This document shows positions 39,453-47,924 of a stretch of DNA of 64,000 nucleotides, in pieces. This stretch comes from Friedmanniella luteola (GTDB lineage: Bacteria > Actinomycetota > Actinomycetes > Propionibacteriales > Propionibacteriaceae): positions 2,542,001-2,606,000 of the forward strand of contig NZ_LT629749.1 of the NCBI RefSeq assembly GCF_900105065.1, read 5' to 3'. A model generated the notes under the pieces. The model saw only the letters and a list, made by a program, of their open reading frames with translations, was not told the origin of the DNA and ran no database searches. The stretch's first letter is position 1; each line of letters starts with the position of its first letter. Made by a program: the position numbers and the translations under genes.

Positions 39453-40291
39453 GCGACGTCCGCCTGCACGAGCTGGCCGCGGCGCTGGTGGGGGTCGGGG
39501 GCGTCGAGGCCGTCACGCTCGGCGGCAGCCGGGCCCGCGGGACCCAGCGGCCCGACTCCGACGTCGACCTCGGCCTCTACTACCGGCCCCCGCTGGACGT
39601 CGCCGGCCTGCGGGCGCTGGCCGCCACGCTGGCCCGGGCCCGGGACGGGCAGGTCCCGCAGGTCACCGAACCGGGGGCCTGGGGGCGGTGGGTGGACGGC
39701 GGCGGCTGGCTGCTGGTCGACGGGATGGCCGTCGACTGGATCTACCGGGACCTGGACCGGGTGCGCGCCTCCTGCGCGGCCGCGCAGCAGGGCTCCGCGG
39801 AGTTCCACGCCCAGGTGGGGCACCCGCTGGGGGTGCCGGACTTCGCCTACGCCGGCGAGGTGGCGCTCGGCCGGGTGCTGGCCGACCCGGCCGGCGAGCT
39901 GGCCGTGCTGCGCACGGAGGTCGCGACCTACCCGCCGGCCCTGGCCCGGGCCCTGGTGGGTCGGCTGGCGGAGGCCGCGTTCCTGCTGGGTGGTCTCGAC
40001 AAGCCGGCCGGCCGCGGGGACGCCGCCTTCGTCGCAGGGGCGCTGTTCCGCGTCGTCGGGCTGTGCGCGCACGCCCTGCACGCCCGGGCCGGGCGCTGGG
40101 TGATCACCGAGAAGGGCCTGGTCGACGCCACCGGCACGCTGGCCGGGGCGCCGACCGACTTCAGCCGCCGGGCGCACACCCTGCTCGGCGGGCTCGGCAC
40201 GACCCCGGACGGACTCCGCGCCTCGGTGGCCGCCGCGGCGGCTCTGCTCGCCGAGGTCGTCGACGCGTGCGCCGACCCGCCCGCCCGCTGA
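39446..40291 (+). CDS. Nucleotidyltransferase-fold protein
   Basis: 281 residues. The N-terminus has the pol-beta-type nucleotidyltransferase motif TLGGSRARGTQRPDSDVDLGLYY with GGS-x-x-R and D-x-D metal ligands (about 29-50), and a third acidic MAVDWIYRD site near residue 95. The rest is helical. It resembles aminoglycoside or DUF4037-type nucleotidyltransferases, but the acceptor is unknown. GTG 39446 overlaps the upstream hypothetical gene. Confidence 0.75.
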   Translation: MLSDVRLHELAAALVGVGGVEAVTLGGSRARGTQRPDSDVDLGLYYRPPLDVAGLRALAATLARARDGQVPQVTEPGAWGRWVDGGGWLLVDGMAVDWIYRDLDRVRASCAAAQQGSAEFHAQVGHPLGVPDFAYAGEVALGRVLADPAGELAVLRTEVATYPPALARALVGRLAEAAFLLGGLDKPAGRGDAAFVAGALFRVVGLCAHALHARAGRWVITEKGLVDATGTLAGAPTDFSRRAHTLLGGLGTTPDGLRASVAAAAALLAEVVDACADPPAR

Positions 40292-40301
40292 CCGGGCGGG
40301 G

Positions 40302-42347
40302 CTAGAGGGCGAAGCGGGTGCCGCTGTAGCGGCCGGCGAGCGTGGTGCCCGCGCCCAGCCCGCCCTTCCCGTCACCTCGGAACAGCATGAGCTCACCGGC
40401 CTGCGTCCGGGCCACCACGTCGCCCCGCCCGTCGCCGGTCAGGTCGCCGACCGCGGTGATCGCCGGGTAGGCCGACCAGCCGGTGCCGAGCGACACCGCC
40501 GCCCCGAACCCACCGGTCGTCCCGCGGTGCAGGTACAGCCGGTCGCCCCGGGCGGTGAGCAGGTCCGGGCGCCCGTCCCCGGTCAGGTCGCCCGGGCCGC
40601 GCAGGGCGTCCCGGTCCTGCCAGCCGCTGGCCAGCTTGGTCAGGCGGGCCCGGCCGGTGCGGCCGTCGCCGGCGTGCAGCCAGAGGTTGCCGGCGGGGCT
40701 GATGCTGACGAGGTCGGGCCGGCGGTCGCCGGTGACGTCGCCGACGGCCGCGAGGGTGCGGATGCCGCCGCCGAAGCGCATGTCCACCCCGGCGGCGAGC
40801 CGACCGGTGCTGGAGCCGCGACGCAGCAGCAGCGTCCCGTCGCCGGAGCGGGTGATGACGTCCTGGTAGCCGTCGCCGTTCCAGTCCCCGGCGTTGAGCA
40901 CGTGGGTGGCGGAGCCGTACCCCGTGCCGAGGGTGACCGGCGGCTGCAGGACGCCCCTGACGACCGGGTACCGCCGCAGGGTGCTGCCGCTGACGAGCAG
41001 CAGGTCGGCCCTCGACGCCGAGCTGTAGGTCCGGGGGTGGCTGGCGTAGGCCGGGCCCGGCTCCAGCGTGGTCGGCGCCGGTGGCGGCGGGGTCGGGGCG
41101 GTGCCACCCGTGCTGGCCCCCGCGACGGTGAAGAGCGAGGAGCGCATCCCGAAGCGGTACTGGAAGGTCTCACCGCCCACGGTGACCGAGCCCTTGCTGC
41201 CGGTGACCGTGATCTTCTCGACCCGGCCACCCCAGGCGCCCGACCCGTCCCGGCGGGTGACCTGCAGGCGCTGCACGGTGCCGACCGAGGGCCACGACCG
41301 GCTGATGGCGGCTGCGGTGAGCGTGCGCGACCAGGCCTGGGAGGTGATGACGCCGTCGTACGGGTCGGCCTTGGCCACGAGGTAGGGCAGGTTGCTGGCG
41401 GCCAGCGCGCCGCCGTTGGAGGAGGCGAACTGGGTGAGGGCGACCCGCCCGCCCTGGCTGACGACCCGGCCTGCCGTCGCCTTGACGGCCGCGTCGCCGC
41501 CGCCGGTCTCGGCGCGCTTGCCGCCGTAGACCTGGCAGGTGTCGGTGTCGCAGATGTCGTAGCCGGGCCGGTCGGAGAAGTCCCGGGTGCGGACGGCGTA
41601 GGAGCGGGCGGCCACGGCCTGGCTGCGCACCGCGTCGGCCGCCCAGGAGGTCGGCATCTCGACCGGCACGACGGCCCGCACGTAGTCCTCGAGCAGGACG
41701 GTGTTGACCGTGCGGCCACCCGAGCCGTTGCGGACCAGCGCCAGCGATCCCCGGTACGCCCGGGTCGAGCCGCCGGGCCGCACGAGCGTCAGGACCTTCG
41801 CGGAGGAGGAGAACGACCACGTGCCGCCGCCGAGGCCGGTGGCCCGCGTCTTCCAGGTACCAGCGGCGTCGAGGGAGGCCAGCTGGTAGCCGTCGCCCTT
41901 GCGGCTGATCCGCCACGAAGTGTGGGCTGCGCCCGTCGGCACGGTGTACCGGCCGCCCTCGCCGTCCCTGACCTGGAGGCCCTTCGTCGGCTGCACGCGG
42001 AGGTCGCCGTCGCTGTCGGCGGTCAGCAGCACCTTGATCGTCGTGCCGGTGGGCATCGTCGTCAGCGTGGTGCCGGGGTAGTAGAAGGCGAGGATCTGCT
42101 TCCAGGTGCGGCCCTGCTGCGCCGCCCCGTAGGCGCCGTACTGGGACATCCCGTGGCCGTGGCCGAAGCCGGCCCCGCGGATCGTGAAGCTGCCCCGGGC
42201 CGGCGCCACCGCCGAGTCGGCCGCGGCCGTCGGGGGGAAGAGCAACGTCAGGGAGGTGAGCAGGCTGAGAGCCACCGCGCCGCCCCAGAGCCGCCCCGCA
42301 CGGCTCCGGACGGTGGTGACGGCGCGTGTCGGGGAGGACATGACCAT
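40302..42347 (-). CDS. Exported SpoIID/LytB-domain protein with FG-GAP repeats
   Basis: 681 residues. A signal peptide (VALSLLTSLTLLFPPTAAA) is followed by a SpoIID-type domain (GAGFGHGHGMSQYGAYGAA, VLLEDYVRAVVPVEMPTSWAADA, RSYAV, VYGGKRAETGGGDAAVKAT), which in SpoIID is a lytic transglycosylase-like peptidoglycan enzyme. After a Pro-rich linker (about 405-430) four FG-GAP/VCBS-like repeats follow (GDWNGDGYQD, GDVTGDRRPD, GDLTGDGRPD, GDLTGDGRGD), likely a calcium-binding beta-propeller. The combination suggests a cell-wall-associated enzyme with a binding module. Start ATG 42347 or 42341. Confidence 0.85.
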   Translation of the reverse strand: MVMSSPTRAVTTVRSRAGRLWGGAVALSLLTSLTLLFPPTAAADSAVAPARGSFTIRGAGFGHGHGMSQYGAYGAAQQGRTWKQILAFYYPGTTLTTMPTGTTIKVLLTADSDGDLRVQPTKGLQVRDGEGGRYTVPTGAAHTSWRISRKGDGYQLASLDAAGTWKTRATGLGGGTWSFSSSAKVLTLVRPGGSTRAYRGSLALVRNGSGGRTVNTVLLEDYVRAVVPVEMPTSWAADAVRSQAVAARSYAVRTRDFSDRPGYDICDTDTCQVYGGKRAETGGGDAAVKATAGRVVSQGGRVALTQFASSNGGALAASNLPYLVAKADPYDGVITSQAWSRTLTAAAISRSWPSVGTVQRLQVTRRDGSGAWGGRVEKITVTGSKGSVTVGGETFQYRFGMRSSLFTVAGASTGGTAPTPPPPAPTTLEPGPAYASHPRTYSSASRADLLLVSGSTLRRYPVVRGVLQPPVTLGTGYGSATHVLNAGDWNGDGYQDVITRSGDGTLLLRRGSSTGRLAAGVDMRFGGGIRTLAAVGDVTGDRRPDLVSISPAGNLWLHAGDGRTGRARLTKLASGWQDRDALRGPGDLTGDGRPDLLTARGDRLYLHRGTTGGFGAAVSLGTGWSAYPAITAVGDLTGDGRGDVVARTQAGELMLFRGDGKGGLGAGTTLAGRYSGTRFAL

Positions 42348-42443
42348 CCATTCGTTCGGGTGGGCCCAGCCTGCCCGAGGTCAACTCGACACGCCAGAGG
42401 CGCAACAACTTTCCTGGGGCTGAGGGGACATCCGGGACGAAAG

Positions 42444-42495
42444 ACCCGAGCCGCCCGTCCCTGCCCGTTCGGGGCAGGGGTGGGGCGGCTCGGGT
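42444..42495 (-). terminator. Hairpin terminator after the ThuA/Gfo-Idh operon
   Basis: Outer stem of 13 bp (42444-42456 with 42483-42495), small internal loop, inner 8-bp stem and GTTC loop, immediately past the leftward Gfo/Idh stop. Confidence 0.75.
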
Positions 42496-42535
42496 GGGCT
42501 GCGCCGATGGCGACGCAGGGTGTCGGGACCTCAGC

Positions 42536-43639
42536 TCAGAGTTGGACCTCGGAACCCTGCTCGGCCGAGGCGTAGCACGCGTCGACCACGGCGGCCCGGA
42601 CCAGCGCCTCGTCCCCCTGGTGGCCCTCGACGTCGCCGGCCAGCACCGCGGCGACGAAGTCGAGCACGGCCGCCGTGTGCTGGCCGTCCGGCGGCACGTT
42701 GGGCTGCAGGACCGCGGGGACGCCGTCCTTCTCGGTCCAGATGTCCAGCGACCGGTACGGGTCGGAAGGACTGCCGCCCCACTCGATGCTGGCTCCGCCC
42801 TCGGAGCCGTAGAGCGTGACGTAGCACTGGTCCCGCGGGATCCACTGCGCCCAACTCGACTCCAGCAGCAGGGTGCCGCCGCCCTCGAGCCGGAGGAACG
42901 CCGTCGAGAGGTCCTCGACGTCGTAGGCGCTGCTCTCGACGCCCGTCTTCCCGGTCGAGGCGTACGGGGACCCACCGCGGCCGCGGGGCCCGAACTCGGC
43001 GTAGGTCGCCGCGGTCGCCGAGGTCACGGCCGGCTCCCGGAGGAGGTGCAGGGCCATGTCGAGCATGTGCACGCCGATGTCCATCAGCGGGCCGCCGCCG
43101 GCGGTGGCGCGCCGGGTGAACCAGCTGCCGAGGCCGGGGATGCCCTCACGCCGCAGCCAGCCGGCCTTGGCGTAGTAGATGTCGCCCAGCAGGCCGGCGT
43201 CGACGATCTTCTTCAGGGCCGCCACGTCGCCACGGCGGCGGTGGTTGAACGAGACGTCGAGGACCTTGCCGTTGCGCTTGGCCGCGTCCACCATCGTCTG
43301 CGCGACGGTCGCGTTCTCGGCCATCGGCTTCTCGCTCAGCACGTGCAGGCCGGCGTCGAGCGCCGCGACGGCGATCGGGGCGTGCAGCGTCGTCGGCGTG
43401 GCGATGCTGACGACGTCGAGCCCCCCGTGCGCGATGAGGTCGTGCCAGTCCGCGTGCCGCTGCTCGGCGGCGATGCCGTACTGGTCGCCGAGCTCCTGCA
43501 TCGGCTCGGCCTCCAGGCCGGCCAAGCCCACCAGCTCGACGTCCGGGGACCCGGCGTAGGCGGCCATGTGCTGGCGGCCGGCCCAACCGAGGCCGACGAC
43601 GCCGGCGCGGAGCTTCCGGCTCTCCGGGCCCGCGCTCAC
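42536..43639 (-). CDS. Gfo/Idh/MocA-family oxidoreductase
   Basis: 367 residues. The N-terminal Rossmann domain has GVVGLGWAGRQHMAAYAG and the family motif VLSEKPMAENA (EKP lysine) near residue 108; a C-terminal alpha/beta domain follows with MDIGVHMLDMALHLL. Such enzymes oxidise or reduce sugars or inositols with NAD(P). GTG 43639 overlaps the ThuA gene by four bases (GTGA), so the two form an operon. Substrate not identifiable. Confidence 0.88.
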   Translation of the reverse strand: MSAGPESRKLRAGVVGLGWAGRQHMAAYAGSPDVELVGLAGLEAEPMQELGDQYGIAAEQRHADWHDLIAHGGLDVVSIATPTTLHAPIAVAALDAGLHVLSEKPMAENATVAQTMVDAAKRNGKVLDVSFNHRRRGDVAALKKIVDAGLLGDIYYAKAGWLRREGIPGLGSWFTRRATAGGGPLMDIGVHMLDMALHLLREPAVTSATAATYAEFGPRGRGGSPYASTGKTGVESSAYDVEDLSTAFLRLEGGGTLLLESSWAQWIPRDQCYVTLYGSEGGASIEWGGSPSDPYRSLDIWTEKDGVPAVLQPNVPPDGQHTAAVLDFVAAVLAGDVEGHQGDEALVRAAVVDACYASAEQGSEVQL

Positions 43640-44406
43640 GCGCGGATCGCCTTGCCGCCCGCGAGGTACGGGGCCGGCTCGTTCACGACCTGCGGGGCGA
43701 CGAAGTCGGCCGCCTGGTCGGGCCGGGCCCACTGCACCGCGTTCGCCAGCACCCGCTTGATGTCGGGGTGGTGGTAGACCGGGTACTCCTGGTCGCCCGG
43801 GGAGAAGTAGAAGACCTTGCCCTTGCCGCGGCGCCAGGTGCAGCCGGAGCGGAACACCTCGCCGCCGGAGAAGGTGGAGAGGAAGACCTGCTCGTCGGGC
43901 GCGGGGATGTCGAAGTACTCGCCGTACATCTCCTGCTCGTCGATGACGATCGGCGAGGGAACGCCCTGGCTGATCGGGTGCGCCGGCGAGACGTTCCAGA
44001 CCAGCTCGGTGTCGGCGGAGTTGCGCCACTGGAGGGAGCAGGTGGTGCCCATGAGCTTGATGAAGATCTTGGAGAAGTGGGCCGAGTGCAGGGCCAGCAG
44101 GCCCATCCCGCCCAGCACCCGACGGTGCACCTTCTCGACCACGGCGTCGTCGACGGCGGCGTGCCGGGCGTGGCCCCACCAGGTGAGGACGTCGGTGGAC
44201 GCCAGCACCTCGTCGGTCAGACCGTGCTCGGGCTGGTCGAGGGTGGCGGTGCGGACCTCGACCTGGTCCCCGAGGAGCTCGCTCAGCCCGGCGGCGATGG
44301 CGCCGTGCATGCCCTGCGGGTAGCGCTCGGCCATGCCGGCGCGGTCGCGGTCGCTGTGTTCGTGGAAGTTCTCGCCCCATACGGTGACGCGGATCGGTGA
44401 GTTCAC
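43636..44406 (-). CDS. ThuA-like protein (trehalose-utilisation family)
   Basis: 256 residues of the ThuA/DUF1080-associated class I glutamine-amidotransferase-like fold: VLTWWGHARHAAVDDAVVEKV, GLLALHSAHFSKIF, and a late FRSGCTWRRGKGKVFYFSPG. ThuA acts with ThuB, a Gfo/Idh oxidoreductase, in making 3-keto-trehalose in rhizobia; here it precedes a Gfo/Idh gene, so a similar 3-ketoglycoside pathway is plausible. Start GTG 44406 has AGGGGACC upstream. Confidence 0.85.
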   Translation of the reverse strand: MNSPIRVTVWGENFHEHSDRDRAGMAERYPQGMHGAIAAGLSELLGDQVEVRTATLDQPEHGLTDEVLASTDVLTWWGHARHAAVDDAVVEKVHRRVLGGMGLLALHSAHFSKIFIKLMGTTCSLQWRNSADTELVWNVSPAHPISQGVPSPIVIDEQEMYGEYFDIPAPDEQVFLSTFSGGEVFRSGCTWRRGKGKVFYFSPGDQEYPVYHHPDIKRVLANAVQWARPDQAADFVAPQVVNEPAPYLAGGKAIRA

Positions 44407-44413
44407 GGTCCCC

Positions 44414-44419
44414 TAGTCT
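44414..44419 (+). promoter_or_regulatory. Candidate -10 of FUSC-like gene
   Basis: TAGTCT, between the divergent ThuA and FUSC-like genes, about 35 bases before ATG 44454. Confidence 0.4.
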
Positions 44420-44453
44420 GCCCGTTCGCACCGACAGCTCGTGCACCGGGATC

Positions 44454-45596
44454 ATGTCGGGCATGGCGTCGGGTTTCTCGGTCCAGCAGATGAAGCTGCG
44501 TGCGTTCGACCTCAGCGAGCGGACCACCCGGCTGGGTCGGCGGTCGCTGGACGCCCGGTGGTCCCGGCTGCGCTCGCGGGGCTTCCTCATCCCGCAGACG
44601 GCGGTCACCGCCGGCCTCGCGTGGCTGCTGGCCAGCGAGCTCTTCCAGCACTCGAACCCGTTCTTCGCCCCGATCGCCGCGATCATCTGCCTGGGCGGCA
44701 CCTTCGGCCACCGGATGCGTCGCGGCCTGGAGATCGCCCTGGGCGTGGCCGTGGGGATCGCCGTCGGCGACCTCTTCGTCCAGCTGTTCGGCCAGGGCAC
44801 CTGGCAGGTCGTGCTGGTGGTCGGGGTGTCGATGGGACTGGCCACCCTGCTGGGCGCCGGCCAGCTGATGACGACGCAGGCCGGGGTGCAGTCCCTGGTG
44901 GTGACGCTGCTGCTGCCCGACCCCAACCAGGGGCTCGAGCGCTGGCTCGACGCCGTGGTGGGCTGCGTCGTCGCGCTGCTGGTGGCGACGATCGCCCCCA
45001 GCTCACCGCTGCGCCGGCCCGGGAAGCTGGCCGCCTCGATCCTGGCCGAGGTCGCGGCCACGCTCGAGGAGGCCGCCACGGCGCTCCGGCTCGACGACGA
45101 GGCCGCGGCCGACCGGGTGCTGGAGCGGGCCCGGGCGACCGAGGACCAGCTCCAGACGCTGGCCGAGGCCAACCGGGAGGGCCTGGCCGTGATCCGGCAC
45201 TCCCCCTTCCGGCGCCGGCAGCTGAGCGAGGTGCAGGCCTACGCCCAGCTGCTCGACCCGCTCGACCGGGCGAGCCGCAACCTCCGCGTGCTGGCCCGCC
45301 GCGCCGTCGTGCTCGTCTGGCGGGAGCAGCACGTGCCGCCGGGCTACCTCGACCTGCTGCGCCGCCTCGGCGCTGCGGCCCGGTCGATGTCGGTCGAGCT
45401 GGAGCAGGGCCGGCTCCCCCGCTCCGCCCGTGACGAGCTGGTCGCCCTCGGCGAGGTCAGCTCCCACCTGGAGCTCCCGCACACCCTCTCCGCCGTCGCG
45501 GTGCTGGCGCAGGCGCGCTCGATGATCGTCGACCTCCTCGAGCTCACCGGCCTGCCCACCGAGGACGCCCGGGAGCTGGTGCCGGAGGTGGACTGA
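44454..45596 (+). CDS. FUSC/aromatic-acid-exporter-like membrane protein
   Basis: 380 residues. Five or six N-terminal membrane segments (ending ALLVATIAPSS near 180) precede a cytosolic helical domain of about 190 residues. The early run FFAPIAAIICLGGTFGHRMRRGLEIALGV is the FUSC/ALMT-type signature. Family members export aromatic acids or other anions; the substrate here is unknown. Start ATG 44454 is preferred; ATG 44463 is possible. It stands alone before the initiator tRNA. Confidence 0.8.
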   Translation: MSGMASGFSVQQMKLRAFDLSERTTRLGRRSLDARWSRLRSRGFLIPQTAVTAGLAWLLASELFQHSNPFFAPIAAIICLGGTFGHRMRRGLEIALGVAVGIAVGDLFVQLFGQGTWQVVLVVGVSMGLATLLGAGQLMTTQAGVQSLVVTLLLPDPNQGLERWLDAVVGCVVALLVATIAPSSPLRRPGKLAASILAEVAATLEEAATALRLDDEAAADRVLERARATEDQLQTLAEANREGLAVIRHSPFRRRQLSEVQAYAQLLDPLDRASRNLRVLARRAVVLVWREQHVPPGYLDLLRRLGAAARSMSVELEQGRLPRSARDELVALGEVSSHLELPHTLSAVAVLAQARSMIVDLLELTGLPTEDARELVPEVD

Positions 45597-45627
45597 GCCC
45601 CGGACCACAGGCCCCAGGCTCCCCGAT

Positions 45628-45656
45628 TTGGCATCCTGGTGGGGACTGGGTAGTGT
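45628..45656 (+). promoter_or_regulatory. Promoter of initiator tRNA-Met
   Basis: TTGGCA (-35) and TAGTGT (-10) with a 17-base spacer; predicted start about six bases before the tRNA. Confidence 0.75.
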
Positions 45657-45668
45657 TCTGCTCAGCGG

Positions 45669-45742
45669 CGCGGGGTGGAGCAGCTCGGTAGCTCGCTGGG
45701 CTCATAACCCAGAGGTCACAGGTTCAAATCCTGTCCCCGCTA
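45669..45742 (+). tRNA. Initiator tRNA-Met (anticodon CAT)
   Basis: Acceptor CGCGGGG...CCCCGCT leaves the first pair as C1/U72, the mismatch used by initiator tRNAs. The anticodon stem carries three G-C pairs (CTGGG/CCCAG) around loop CTCATAA, a second initiator hallmark. T-loop GGTTCAAATCC. CCA is not encoded. The D-arm matches the actinobacterial fMet form as I know it. Confidence 0.97.
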
Positions 45743-45748
45743 CGAACG

Positions 45749-45782
45749 GAACGGCCCGCACAGGTGACTGTGCGGGCCGTTC
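45749..45782 (+). terminator. Hairpin terminator after tRNA-fMet
   Basis: 15-bp perfect stem (45749-45763 with 45768-45782), loop GTGA, followed by TT; seven bases after the tRNA. Confidence 0.85.
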
Positions 45783-45994
45783 TTGCATCCGGCAATCGGG
45801 TTCCACTGGTCAGCGCCGCACCGCCCTCGAGCTCCTGCCTCCCTCAGCACCGCCCACCCCGGCGTCGAGGCCTGGCTGACGGCGGGTCCTTCGGCCTCGG
45901 ACCCTCGGCGTCGACCCTGGTCTTGGTCACTCCGGTGAGGGTGGCTGCCCTGAGATTCGCCGGCTTCTGGACAGTGGCGTCGGCACGTGGTCGT

Positions 45995-47146
45995 TCAGGC
46001 ATTCCCCGGTGTGAGAGTTCGCATGATCAGTTCGGCCAGGTCGGGCGGGTTGGCCAGTGAGTCGTTGGTCAGGACGACGATCACGGCGTCCCGGGAGGGC
46101 ACGTACCAGAGGACGGACCGGAAACCGGGCAGGAAGCCGCCGTGGCCCCAGATGACGGTGCGGTAGTCGGGCCGGAGGATCTCCAGGCCGAGACCGTAGT
46201 TGCTGTTGCGAGGGTGGAACGGCCCCTCGGCCACCATCGCCATCAGGGTGGCGGGCCGCAGCAGGTGGCCGCGGAACAGCGCGTCGCCGAAGGCGAGGAG
46301 ATCGGCAGCTGTCGAGATGAGGGCGCCCGCTGGCCCCTCCGAGGTCTCCAGGGCCAGCCAAGGCCCCCCGGTCTCCACGTTCTCCTCGTCCCCGTCATTG
46401 TCGGCGTCGAAGTAGCCGGGCAGCACCGCTGCGCGCGCCGGCTCTAGCCCCGCGATGAAGGTGTGGGTGAGCTGCAAGGGGTCGAGCAGGCGCTGGCGCA
46501 CCTGCCGCGCCCAGCTGGTGCCGGTGACGACGCGGATCACCTCGCCCAGCACGACGTAGTCGGTGTTGGAGTACTGGTAGCCGGTGCCTGGGGGGAACTG
46601 CGGCTTGTCGTGCGCGACGAGGGCGAGCACCTCGGTGGTCGACCAGCGCCGGTTCCGGTCCTCGAGCAACTCCTTGCCGAGGCCGGCGGCCTGGGAGTAG
46701 TCGGGGAGGCCGCTGGTGTGGTTGAGCAGCTCGCGGACCGTCACCCGCCCGGCGCTGACGTCGGGGAGGTAGCGGGCGACGGGGTCGTCCAGGCGCAGCC
46801 GGCCCTCCTCCACCAGCTGCAGCGTCACCACGGCGACGAAGACCTTGGTGATGCTGGCGGTGCGGAAGGAGGCGGAGGTGCTGACCGGGGTCGCGCTCCC
46901 CCGCTCCGGGCTCCCGCTGGCCCCGACCCACGTCGTGCCGTGTGCGTCATCGAGACCGGCGACGACCGCCGGGACGTCGGCGCGGGAGCGCCAGCGGTCG
47001 AGCAGTGCCTGCCTCGCCTGCGGGGTCTGCTGCTGGGGGCCGGCGGATTGCACGGCGCCGCACGCTGCTGCGGCGGTGACCAGCAGTGCTGCGGTCAGGA
47101 CGGCGCCGAGCACGCGCTGGGTCGTCGACCGGGGTGTTGTCGCCAT
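45995..47146 (-). CDS. Serine hydrolase, beta-lactamase/class C-like lipoprotein
   Basis: 383 residues. Signal peptide with lipobox AAAC (Cys29). Motifs of class C beta-lactamases and DD-peptidases: SITK (Ser98-Lys101), YSN (Tyr192) and a late HGG. The family includes true beta-lactamases, DD-carboxypeptidases and esterases, and the activity cannot be told. ATG 47146 follows GAAGGGAG and lies 14 bases after the permease gene, so it ends the ABC exporter operon. The run downstream to the tRNA terminator (45783-45994) has no gene. Confidence 0.88.
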   Translation of the reverse strand: MATTPRSTTQRVLGAVLTAALLVTAAAACGAVQSAGPQQQTPQARQALLDRWRSRADVPAVVAGLDDAHGTTWVGASGSPERGSATPVSTSASFRTASITKVFVAVVTLQLVEEGRLRLDDPVARYLPDVSAGRVTVRELLNHTSGLPDYSQAAGLGKELLEDRNRRWSTTEVLALVAHDKPQFPPGTGYQYSNTDYVVLGEVIRVVTGTSWARQVRQRLLDPLQLTHTFIAGLEPARAAVLPGYFDADNDGDEENVETGGPWLALETSEGPAGALISTAADLLAFGDALFRGHLLRPATLMAMVAEGPFHPRNSNYGLGLEILRPDYRTVIWGHGGFLPGFRSVLWYVPSRDAVIVVLTNDSLANPPDLAELIMRTLTPGNA

Positions 47147-47160
47147 GGTGGGTGCTCCCT

Positions 47161-47913
47161 TCAGGTGATGTCGCTGCGGTGCAGCTGGAGGGCCCCTGCG
47201 CCGAGAAGCAGGACGGTGTAGCCGAGCAGGGCCGCGCCACCCGCCCAGACCGGGAGGAGGAAGGGCAGGGTGCCAGCGTTCTGGACGGCGGCTGTCACAC
47301 CGTGGAGCGACCAGCGGAGGGACGCGGGCGGCAGCCCGGACAGGGCCAGTGGCTCGATCCCCCACACCCAGACGAGCGGAAGGAGCACCGCGAGCGGCTG
47401 GTTGCGGCGCAGCAGGGCGCCGACGGCGGTGCCGAGGAGGGCGTACAGCGGGTAGGTGAGCAGCAACCCGAAGCCCGCCAGGGCGGTCGACGCGTTGACG
47501 AGACCGCCGGCCCACGCGCCGCTGAGGATGCCGAGGGCCGAGACGACCAGCAGGGACACGAGGCCGAGACCAAGACCCAGCAGGAGCGCGGTCAGCACCT
47601 TGGCCACCAGCAGCCGGACCCGGTCGGGCGCCTGGAGGAGGAACGTGGCGACGGTCCCGTGCCGGAAGTCGGTCGTGACCACGAGCACGCCGAGCAGCAG
47701 TGCCCCGAGCGCAGCCTGGCCCATGGCGTCGAGCACCCCGAGCGCGGCACCGGCGGTGCCCAGGGACGGGGTGCCCCCACGGCCGGCCCGGGCGATCGGC
47801 TGGACCGCGAGCACCAAGGTGGCGAGCGAGGTCGCGAGCACCAGGAGCCAAGGCATCCGGGTGGTGCCGAGCTTCAGCAGCTCGGAGCGGACGAGGGTGC
47901 GCAGGGCGGGCAC
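47161..47913 (-). CDS. ABC-2-type exporter permease (second)
   Basis: 250 residues with six predicted membrane helices. The N-terminal VRSELLKLGTTRMPW and the TDFRHGTVATFLLQAPDRVRLLVAK loop are those of ABC-2 permeases. It is a paralogue of the preceding permease (same start and loop pattern). The GTG start at 47913 lies 12 bases before the end of the upstream gene. Cargo unknown. Confidence 0.85.
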   Translation of the reverse strand: MPALRTLVRSELLKLGTTRMPWLLVLATSLATLVLAVQPIARAGRGGTPSLGTAGAALGVLDAMGQAALGALLLGVLVVTTDFRHGTVATFLLQAPDRVRLLVAKVLTALLLGLGLGLVSLLVVSALGILSGAWAGGLVNASTALAGFGLLLTYPLYALLGTAVGALLRRNQPLAVLLPLVWVWGIEPLALSGLPPASLRWSLHGVTAAVQNAGTLPFLLPVWAGGAALLGYTVLLLGAGALQLHRSDIT

Positions 47914-47924
47914 GATGCGCCTGC

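Noticed and set aside
39090-40291. Hypothetical protein plus nucleotidyltransferase as an MNT/HEPN toxin-antitoxin pair
   Set aside because: The nucleotidyltransferase is 281 residues, far larger than MNT antitoxins, and the partner has no HEPN RxxxxH motif.
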